DNA of 5,787 nt, taken from Gemmatimonadota bacterium (GTDB lineage Bacteria > Gemmatimonadota > Gemmatimonadetes > Longimicrobiales > Gaopeijiaceae). The position numbers were made by a program, and so were the translations under genes. Below the pieces are notes generated by a model that saw only the letters and a list, made by a program, of their open reading frames with translations, did not search any database and had not been told where the DNA came from. Where the stretch lies: contig JACQVC010000309.1 of assembly GCA_016209995.1 (NCBI GenBank), positions 1 to 5,787 on the forward strand, read 5' to 3'. Position 1 is the stretch's first letter, and each line of letters opens with the position of its first letter. Of this stretch, positions 1 through 4,998 are shown in pieces.

Positions 1-1
1 A

Positions 2-1252
2 CTGCTGCTGCTGGCCGGGCGAGGATTGGCCGACTTGCCCGCCGTCCTCGTGGTGGGCCTGGTGGGCGTGGTCGGAACTCGGTTCATCCTGGCAAAGCTG
101 GCGGAACCGCAGGACCGCGCGTTTCTCGCCAAGATCGTGGTGGCGGGCCTGCTCATCCGCGTGGGCCTTTCGCTCCTGGCACACTATCTCCTCCCGGTCG
201 CTTTCTTCGCTCCCGACCAGTTCACCTACCAGGACGTGGGATGGCGAACGCTGCTGTACTGGCGGGGGCAGGGGACGCAGCCGTGGCAGGTCGGCGGCAC
301 GATGGAGGTGGGGTACTTCTACTGGAACGCGCTTCTCTACTTCGTCTTCGGCTTCAGGCCGGTAGCCGCGAAGCTGTTCAACTGCTTCTTCGGGATCTGG
401 GCGTCGATGGTCGCTTACCGGATTGCTGGTGAGCTGGCAGGGCAGGGAGTCGCACGCAACACGGCCGTGTTGACCGCGCTATTCCCGTCGCTGGTTCTCT
501 GGTCCACGCAGAATCTGCGGGACACGATCGTGCTGTTGCTGTTGGTCGTCATCGTATGGCTCACGCTGCGGCTGCGGCAGCGACCGACTGCCGGCAGCTT
601 CGTGGGTCTGGTGCTGGTGATGGCGCTGCTGGCGGTGGTGCGCGACTACATGGCCGTGATGGTCGTCTTCGCGCTGACGGGCTCGTTCTTCATCACGCCG
701 AGGCGCGGCCTGGTGGCGAACGTCTTCATCGGATTGGCGCTGTTCGGCGTGGCGGTGGCGGCGTACAGCCAGCTCGGGTTGGGCGCGCAGTGGGTCGAGG
801 CTGCGAACTTCGAGGCGATTCAAGCACAGAGAACCGCCCTGGCGATCGGGGGGACAGCCTTTCAACCCCAGGTCGTGATCTCGACCCCGGTGCAGGGTCT
901 CCAGTACCTGCCCATCGGGCTCCTGTTCTTCCTGCTGGCGCCGTTTCCGTGGCAGCTGGGCAGTATGCTCTCTCTGATGACCTTGCCTGAGATGCTGATC
1001 TGGTACGGGCTCCTGTTCTTCGTGGCGTATGGGGGTCTGTTCTTGCTACGCGAGCGGTTCTCGCGCGTCGAGCCGATCCTGCTCTTCGTTTCTCTGACGA
1101 CGGTGATCTACGCCCTGGTTGAAGGCAATGCGGGAACCGCGTACCGACACCGCGCGCAGGTGGTGATCTTCCTGCTCATCTTCGCCGGGGTCGGACTCGA
1201 GCTGTGGCGTCTGCGGCGGCAGCCGAAGCCAGCGGCTCCGACGGGCGACTAA
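2..1252 (+). CDS. Polytopic membrane protein, probable GT-C type glycosyltransferase (5' partial)
   Basis: The reading frame is open from the first in-frame codon (base 2) to the TAA at 1250-1252, giving 416 in-window residues. The 5' end probably lies outside the window: a TTG at 26 is possible, but its GAGG lies only 1 nt upstream, and the frame before it already encodes Leu-rich residues. About ten to twelve hydrophobic stretches alternate with short basic loops. After the first two comes an acidic loop, APDQFTYQD (about residues 70-78), the kind of Asp-bearing first extracytoplasmic loop seen in GT-C enzymes of the PMT/ArnT/RgtA group. Other marks are FPSLVLWSTQNLRD (161-174), a longer polar loop at about 265-300, and GNAGTAYRHRAQ (375-386) before the last membrane segment. 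GT-C enzymes transfer sugars from polyprenyl-phosphate donors outside the inner membrane. That role is inferred from topology and neighbours; an O-antigen polymerase-like protein is the main alternative. The protein ends in a short basic, Pro-rich tail. Confidence 0.82.
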   Translation: MLLLAGRGLADLPAVLVVGLVGVVGTRFILAKLAEPQDRAFLAKIVVAGLLIRVGLSLLAHYLLPVAFFAPDQFTYQDVGWRTLLYWRGQGTQPWQVGGTMEVGYFYWNALLYFVFGFRPVAAKLFNCFFGIWASMVAYRIAGELAGQGVARNTAVLTALFPSLVLWSTQNLRDTIVLLLLVVIVWLTLRLRQRPTAGSFVGLVLVMALLAVVRDYMAVMVVFALTGSFFITPRRGLVANVFIGLALFGVAVAAYSQLGLGAQWVEAANFEAIQAQRTALAIGGTAFQPQVVISTPVQGLQYLPIGLLFFLLAPFPWQLGSMLSLMTLPEMLIWYGLLFFVAYGGLFLLRERFSRVEPILLFVSLTTVIYALVEGNAGTAYRHRAQVVIFLLIFAGVGLELWRLRRQPKPAAPTGD

Positions 1253-1454
1253 CGTGCGCCCACGATAGCTCTGACGAGTGCGTCGCGAACGGTCAGCAAC
1301 CGTTTCACGCGGACCGGGGTCCCCGCGCAACGAACGTTGCGTGGGGTAGGGAGACGCGGAGAAGACAGAGAGCCGCGGAGAAAAAGGCTACATATTCAAA
1401 ACTCTGCGTCCTTTCAGTACGCTCCGCAGGTCTCCGCGTGAGACCTGTAGTTTG
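1250..1454 (+). repeat. Intergenic repeat element, copy A (long form)
   Basis: This fills most of the 228-bp gap between the membrane protein and the first GT4 gene. Bases 1268-1356 align with 2609-2696 (copy B) with six substitutions and one 1-nt indel, and 1312-1345 is identical to 2652-2685. Weaker similarity (about 13 of 20) runs back to the TAA stop at 1250. After an extra segment of about 65-70 nt, similarity resumes at 1422-1454. The core folds by eye into three hairpins. H1 is GACG 1273-1276 with CGTC 1281-1284. H2 is AACGGT 1288-1293 with ACCGTT 1299-1304. H3 is CCCCGCGCAAC 1321-1331 with GTTGCGTGGGG 1336-1346, 11 pairs including one G-U, around a GAAC loop. Codon-wise, the differences between copies change amino acids, so a conserved peptide is unlikely. 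The family is not one I can name. Confidence 0.85.
1354..1439 (+). repeat. Nested imperfect inverted repeat in copy A
   Basis: The outer arms are ACGCGGAGA (1354-1362) and TCTCCGCGT (1431-1439), perfectly complementary over 9 bp. Inside them lie GCGGAG (1375-1380) with CTCCGC (1422-1427), and AAAGG (1383-1387) with CCTTT (1410-1414). Together they could form one long imperfect stem-loop with an A+T-rich apex around 1389-1400. The CTCCGCGT/CTCTGCGT wording occurs several times here. Most of this segment is absent from copy B. Its right outer arm overlaps the left arm of the terminator-like hairpin at 1427-1447, so the two folds cannot coexist on one RNA. Confidence 0.65.
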
Positions 1455-1459
1455 TTTGT
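1427..1459 (+). terminator. Terminator-like hairpin with T-rich tail before the first GT4 gene
   Basis: CAGGTCTC (1427-1434) and GAGACCTG (1440-1447) are perfectly complementary over 8 bp around the 5-nt loop CGCGT. The run TAGTTTGTTTGT follows at 1448-1459, with 8 T of 12. This is the shape of a rho-independent terminator with an imperfect U tract. It would end transcripts coming from the membrane-protein gene, or act as an attenuator, because the next start (1481) is only 21 nt further on. In copy B the matching place holds only a 4-bp stem (CCGT with ACGG). The G-interrupted T tract keeps confidence moderate. Confidence 0.5.
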
Positions 1460-1480
1460 CCCAACGCTGATGGGTGGCCA

Positions 1481-2593
1481 GTGACGGTGCTCGAGTGCCT
1501 GCTGGTGGGCATGGAGGGTGGCGGGGGCGAAGAGGTCTTCGTCCGCGACCTGGCCGAGAATCCTCCCGCCGGCGTTCGCTACACCCTGGCGCTGCGTCAC
1601 CACGAGAGTGTAGCCGGCGCGCGGTCACGGCGAGTCACCGAGGTACTCTTCAACCGTCTGGTGCACCCGTGGATCTGGCCGCTGGCCGGCCTCAAAGCGT
1701 ATCGGGTGGATCGGCGCTTCGACCTCGTGCACGTGCACAACTACGCGCACCACATTTCGTCGCCTGACCGCGTTGCGGTGGTCATGAGCCTGGGAGGCGG
1801 CTCCTACTACCACTATGTGCAGGCGTATCTGGGCTGGCCGGAGGAGCGCATCCAGGCGCTCTATCGCCGCGGCCGGACGGTGTTCCGGACCTTCGGGATC
1901 ACGAACGAGTTCGTGAACTGGGGACGCCTCAGCGGAATCTTCGTGCGCTCCGAGTTTGCGCGAGGGTTTCTCCTGCGCATGGGCGTTCCGGTGAGCCTGG
2001 TCGAGGTGATTCCCCCGGGGTTTTCGGTACCCGCACCGCCTGTACGACCGCTGGCGCGGGATGGGTTCACATTCCTCTTCGTAGGACGAGATCCGATCCG
2101 CAAGGGCGCCGACCTCGTCATCGACGCGATTCGCGTGCTGCGCGGGTCACGGGTGCTCCGCGTGCGTGCCATCATGGTCGGGGACCCGTCGTTTCGGGAG
2201 CTGAGTCCGGAGGACGGCTTCGAGGCGCACCCTTGGGTGAAGCGCGAGGTGCTCTATCGCGAGCTGTATCCACGAGCCGACGCCCTGCTTCTGCCCTCGC
2301 GAGTGGAGGGGTACGGCATCGCACCGATCGAGGCGATGTCGTTCGGGATCCCGGTCATCGCCAGCCGGTACGGCGCGCTGCCCGAAACTGTGCTGGATCA
2401 GGTCACCGGCCTGCTCGTGACACCCGGCGATGGCGAGTCACTGCGCCAGGCGATGACGGCTCTAGCCACGGACGCCAGGCGGGCGCGGGAGATGGGAGCC
2501 GCTGGGCGCGCGCGCTTCGAGGCCGAGTATACGCGGGAGCGGTTCCACGAGCGCCTCCTGGCTTTCTACGAGCGCGCGCTCGCGGGCTCCTAA
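1481..2593 (+). CDS. GT4-type glycosyltransferase (GT-B fold)
   Basis: A 370-residue soluble protein of normal length for GT4 retaining glycosyltransferases, which move a sugar from an NDP-sugar to a lipid-linked or growing glycan at the inner face of the membrane. The N-terminal Rossmann half opens with VLECLLVGMEGGGGEEVFV, a strand plus Gly-rich loop, and carries DLVHVHNYAHH at about 83-93. The C-terminal half has FVGRDPIRKG (200-209), whose Arg and Lys sit where GT4 enzymes contact the donor phosphates. It also has VEGYGIAPIEAMSFGIP with a canonical E-x7-E pair, Glu276 and Glu284. The start is GTG 1481, with a weak GGGTGG at 1472-1477; GTG 1487 is also possible and is better spaced. Repeat copies lie on both sides, so the gene stands alone between two structured spacers. 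Donor and acceptor sugars cannot be inferred. Confidence 0.93.
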   Translation: MTVLECLLVGMEGGGGEEVFVRDLAENPPAGVRYTLALRHHESVAGARSRRVTEVLFNRLVHPWIWPLAGLKAYRVDRRFDLVHVHNYAHHISSPDRVAVVMSLGGGSYYHYVQAYLGWPEERIQALYRRGRTVFRTFGITNEFVNWGRLSGIFVRSEFARGFLLRMGVPVSLVEVIPPGFSVPAPPVRPLARDGFTFLFVGRDPIRKGADLVIDAIRVLRGSRVLRVRAIMVGDPSFRELSPEDGFEAHPWVKREVLYRELYPRADALLLPSRVEGYGIAPIEAMSFGIPVIASRYGALPETVLDQVTGLLVTPGDGESLRQAMTALATDARRAREMGAAGRARFEAEYTRERFHERLLAFYERALAGS

Positions 2594-2730
2594 TGCGCGC
2601 TCAAGTGGGCTCTGACGAATACGTCGTGAAGGGTCAGCAACGTTTCACGCCGACCGGGGTCCCCGCGCAACGAACGTTGCGTGGGCTAGGGAGACGTACC
2701 CTCCGCGACTCCGTGTGAAACGGTGGTTTG
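2591..2730 (+). repeat. Intergenic repeat element, copy B (short form)
   Basis: This is a homologue of the element at 1250-1454, beginning at the TAA stop of the first GT4 gene. The core 2609-2696 keeps hairpin H1 (GACG 2614-2617 with CGTC 2622-2625; both base changes against copy A fall in the loop) and a 10-pair H3 around GAAC. H2 is weakened by one substitution and the missing base. The segment matching about 1357-1421 of copy A is absent. Similarity resumes at 2701-2730 (CTCCG..GTGA..GTTTG). No convincing terminator is left here, so read-through from the first GT4 gene into the downstream block is plausible. The remaining 41 nt up to TTG 2772 show only a ribosome binding site. Confidence 0.83.
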
Positions 2731-2759
2731 CCGTCGTAATCGTGATTGGACGCCTAACC

Positions 2760-2765
2760 AGAAGG
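2760..2765 (+). promoter_or_regulatory. Ribosome binding site that decides the second GT4 start
   Basis: AGAAGG lies 6 nt before TTG 2772. The in-frame GTG at 2715 sits inside the repeat-homologous sequence and would add 19 residues that match nothing in GT4 proteins. The TTG opens directly into the first Rossmann strand (ADLLLVAPD). Confidence 0.55.
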
Positions 2766-2771
2766 CAGAGA

Positions 2772-3941
2772 TTGGCCGACCTGCTCCTCGTCGCGCCTGA
2801 CCTGGCGAGTGGCGCCGTCTACACAGCGCACCAGTTCGCGGGCGCACTCTCGCCAACTCATCGAGTGCGTTTGCTGGGTCCCACTACGGTGCAACCCTGG
2901 CAGCCGCTGCGCGACGAGCTTCATCTCGACGGTTTGCTCCCGGGCGTGAATCCGTTCTCGAGGTCCGTACGCCGATCGTTCGCGCAAGCTGCTCGTCAGG
3001 CCGATCTGGTGTACGCCTTCAAGGCTTTGCCGCAGAGTTTCGGTCTGGCGCTGTGGGCCAGACGGCGGTTCGGTCTTCGGGTTGCCCTTCACCTCGACGA
3101 CTGGGACGGCGGGTGGTTCGCCGGAGAAGGCTGGGTCCGGCGGGTCTGGCACGCCGTGCGCGGGGTGCGGCGCCCAAACAGCGAGCTGTATGTGCGCGCC
3201 CTGGAGCGGATGGTCGAGCGGGCCGATGTGCTCACGGTCTCGACACGGGCGCTGCAAGGACGGTTCGGCGGACAAATCGTACGCCAGGGTGTCGACACCG
3301 AGCGCGTGGCGCCTGAACGCTTCCCTCGAGCTGCGGCCCGCCAGCGCATCGGTGCGCCGGAGGGCAGACGGCTCATTCTGTTCCTCGGCACGCCGCAACC
3401 TCACAAAGGGATCGACGATCTGATCGCCGCATACAGGATGCTGTCGCCAGGCTCAGCCGACCTGTGGGTCGTCGGCGCGCCTCGCGACCCGTCGCTGGCG
3501 GAGGCGTTCGCGGCGATGGTACGCCCGGGCATCGAGCTGCGTCCGAGCGTCTCGTTCGAGGAAGCTTGCTGGCACATCGCGGCGGCGGACGTGTTCGTGG
3601 TACCGCAGCGAGCGACGCCGTACGCCGCGCATCAGCTTCCGGCCAAGCTTCTGCAGGCCATGGCATTGGGTGCGCCCATCGTCGCCACCGACGTGGGTGA
3701 CGCAGCCGAGATCCTGGGAGGAGAACCGGCTGCGGGTTTGCTGGTCCCCCCGAGGGACCCACGGGCGCTGTCTGCTGCCATCGACAGGCTGCTTGATGAG
3801 GGAGAACGCGCGCGGGTGTTGGGGGCGCTGGCGAGGAGTCGGGCGCAAGAGCTTTACGGGTGGACCGCGATGGCTCGTCAGCTTGCGGTGCTGCTCGAGC
3901 CGATCCTCCCGCCCGTGCTGGGTCGGGGGCCCGGTGTCTGA
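2772..3941 (+). CDS. GT4-type glycosyltransferase with divergent E-x7-E site
   Basis: A soluble protein of 389 residues from TTG 2772. The frame can be extended to GTG 2715, but those codons lie in repeat copy B and its leader. The N-terminal half has LLLVAPDLASG, the usual first strand and Gly turn, then LHLDDWDGGW (about 107-115), which probably lines the acceptor cleft. The C-terminal half has FLGTPQPHKGIDDL (204-217), the phosphate-contacting loop with Lys212, then VVPQRATPYAAHQLPAKLLQ (near 276-295) and AMALGAPIVATDVGDAAEIL. The normal Glu pair is replaced: His287 and Gln295 occupy the two positions, within a QLPAKLLQAMA segment. From memory, related enzymes often read QxPAKLxDAMA there, so this looks like a subfamily trait rather than decay. 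Fold and role are clear from the overall pattern; the sugar is unknown. It overlaps the GT2 gene by 8 nt and probably shares its transcript. Confidence 0.9.
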   Translation: MADLLLVAPDLASGAVYTAHQFAGALSPTHRVRLLGPTTVQPWQPLRDELHLDGLLPGVNPFSRSVRRSFAQAARQADLVYAFKALPQSFGLALWARRRFGLRVALHLDDWDGGWFAGEGWVRRVWHAVRGVRRPNSELYVRALERMVERADVLTVSTRALQGRFGGQIVRQGVDTERVAPERFPRAAARQRIGAPEGRRLILFLGTPQPHKGIDDLIAAYRMLSPGSADLWVVGAPRDPSLAEAFAAMVRPGIELRPSVSFEEACWHIAAADVFVVPQRATPYAAHQLPAKLLQAMALGAPIVATDVGDAAEILGGEPAAGLLVPPRDPRALSAAIDRLLDEGERARVLGALARSRAQELYGWTAMARQLAVLLEPILPPVLGRGPGV

Positions 3942-4998
3942 GCGCGGTTCGCGCCTGGGCCCCGAGGCTTTTCCCCAGGCAAGGGGTCGTTTGCGCGGGG
4001 ATCCCGAGCCTGCGGCGCCCGGCGAAGCGTCGAGGGTGGCGGGCGGCGGGCTCTCGCTGATTGTCGTGAGCTACAACACTCGCGAACTCACTCGCCGGTG
4101 CCTGGGATCGGCGACGAGCGTGCTCGCCGAGCTGGGCGGGGAAGCCTGGGTCGTGGACAACGCGTCGCAGGATGGGTCCGCCGACATGGTGCGAGCCGAG
4201 TTTCCACAGGTGCGCCTGATTGCCAACGCCAACAACGTGGGATTTGGCACGGCCAACAACCAGGCGATGCGCCGGGCGACGGGACGCTACTTCTTGCTAC
4301 TCAACGGCGACGTCGAGCTGAATGTGCCCGCGGTGAAGGCGCTGCTAGCGGCGCTGGAAGGCGATGCGGCGCTGGCGCTAGCGGGCTCGTGCCTGGTTGC
4401 GCCCGACGGGCGAGTCCGACCGTCGGTCCGGCGTTTCCCGGGACCGCTACAGGAGCTGCTGCTGCGCTTTCGCTTGTTCCGCCTGCTACCGCGACGGACC
4501 CGGGCCAGGGTGCTCCTGGGAGAACACGCCCTTGAGGGACAAGCCGTGGAGCCCGACTGGGTGACCGGCGCGTGCGTGCTGGTACGGCGAGAGGCGTTCG
4601 AGGCGACCGACGGTTTCGACGAGTCCATCTTCATGTACGGCGAAGAACTGGAGTGGTGCGCCAGGCTGCGGAGCGCCGGGTGGCGGATCGCTTACGCGCC
4701 GACGGCTCGCGTGCTGCACGTGGGCCGCGCGAGCAGTGAGCCGGCGTTGGGGCTACGTCGGTTGGCACTCTCTCTCGAGGGTGACCTGCGGTATCTAGCC
4801 CGATATCGCGGACTGCTGATTCTGCTCGCGTTCGCGCTGATGCGCGCGCTGGGATTGGGCTTCGAGATGGTCCTGAGCTTCGTGACCGTGGATCGCCCGG
4901 GAATGGCAGCCGCGGCCTACCAGCTTCGCGAGCACCTGCGCCTCGTTCCCGGGTACCTGGGGCATCCGGCTCGCCCTGCGCCACGGGAGACCTCTTGA
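3934..4998 (+). CDS. GT2-type glycosyltransferase, rhamnosyltransferase-like group, with C-terminal hydrophobic segment
   Basis: 354 residues from GTG 3934. This is a GT-A fold inverting transferase of the WcaA/COG1216 type, which uses an NDP-sugar and a metal ion at the cytoplasmic membrane face. In order: LSLIVVSYNT (about 39-48), VVDNASQDGS (73-82), NANNVGFGTANN, LLLNGDVE (121-128, with the DxD-like Asp126-Val-Glu128), VTGACVLVRREAFEATDGFD (start of the acceptor half), MYGEELEWCARL (234-245, probable catalytic acidic cluster) and VLHVG (His262). A hydrophobic stretch at about 293-319 probably anchors or lies on the membrane. The start is uncertain. GTG 3934 overlaps the upstream stop by 8 nt, TTG 3991 has AAGGGG 4 nt upstream, and GTG 4036 starts just before the domain. 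The 34 residues before 4036 are Gly/Pro/Arg-rich and may not be translated. The longer upstream open frame to 3670 lies inside the previous gene and is a high-GC artefact. Confidence 0.92.
   Translation: MSERGSRLGPEAFPQARGRLRGDPEPAAPGEASRVAGGGLSLIVVSYNTRELTRRCLGSATSVLAELGGEAWVVDNASQDGSADMVRAEFPQVRLIANANNVGFGTANNQAMRRATGRYFLLLNGDVELNVPAVKALLAALEGDAALALAGSCLVAPDGRVRPSVRRFPGPLQELLLRFRLFRLLPRRTRARVLLGEHALEGQAVEPDWVTGACVLVRREAFEATDGFDESIFMYGEELEWCARLRSAGWRIAYAPTARVLHVGRASSEPALGLRRLALSLEGDLRYLARYRGLLILLAFALMRALGLGFEMVLSFVTVDRPGMAAAAYQLREHLRLVPGYLGHPARPAPRETS
3981..3986 (+). promoter_or_regulatory. Alternative ribosome binding site in the GT2 gene
   Basis: AAGGGG lies 4 nt before the in-frame TTG at 3991. 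It is a better Shine-Dalgarno match than the GGGGG at 3925-3929 that precedes GTG 3934, so the protein may start 19 residues later than listed. Confidence 0.35.
4985..4990 (+). promoter_or_regulatory. Ribosome binding site of the methyltransferase gene
   Basis: GGGAGA at 4985-4990, inside the last codons of the GT2 gene, lies 4 nt before TTG 4995. The start and the preceding TGA overlap as TTGA, an arrangement typical of translational coupling. Confidence 0.6.

Noticed and set aside
917..1021. Exact direct repeat GGGCTCCTGTTCTTC at 917-931 and 1007-1021
   Set aside because: Both copies encode Gly-Leu-Leu-Phe-Phe in membrane helices; reuse of preferred codons explains it.
1247..1346. Integron attC sites: a repeat beginning at a stop codon, holding inverted repeats, on both sides of one ORF
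   Set aside because: The expected outer boxes (RYYYAAC and GTTRRRY) are not met. Copy A reads GACTAAC and GTTGCGT, copy B has TAATGCG, and the two ends of the element are not complementary to each other.
1366..1400. Possible -10 box TACATAT at 1389-1395 in the only A+T-rich patch of the spacer
   Set aside because: No -35-like hexamer lies 16-18 nt upstream, and the patch is the apex of the inverted repeat.
1470..1484. Tiny ATG-GGT-GGC-CAG-TGA frame overlapping the GTG start at 1481
   Set aside because: It has no ribosome binding site and is too short to support as a leader peptide.
2233..2718. 161-residue open frame running from the first GT4 gene into copy B
   Set aside because: It lies in another frame of a clear glycosyltransferase gene. 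Its tail is the repeat, and the matching frame in copy A is broken by the 1-nt indel with non-synonymous differences.
25..2780. Shared ATTGGCCGAC at 25-34 and 2771-2780, each at a possible TTG start
   Set aside because: The first lies in a frame that is open upstream, and its Shine-Dalgarno spacing is too short. A 10-bp match is likely chance.
2754..3404. 216-residue open frame on the minus strand
   Set aside because: It is antisense to the second GT4 gene, has Arg/Pro-rich composition typical of G+C-rich shadow frames, and no recognisable motif.
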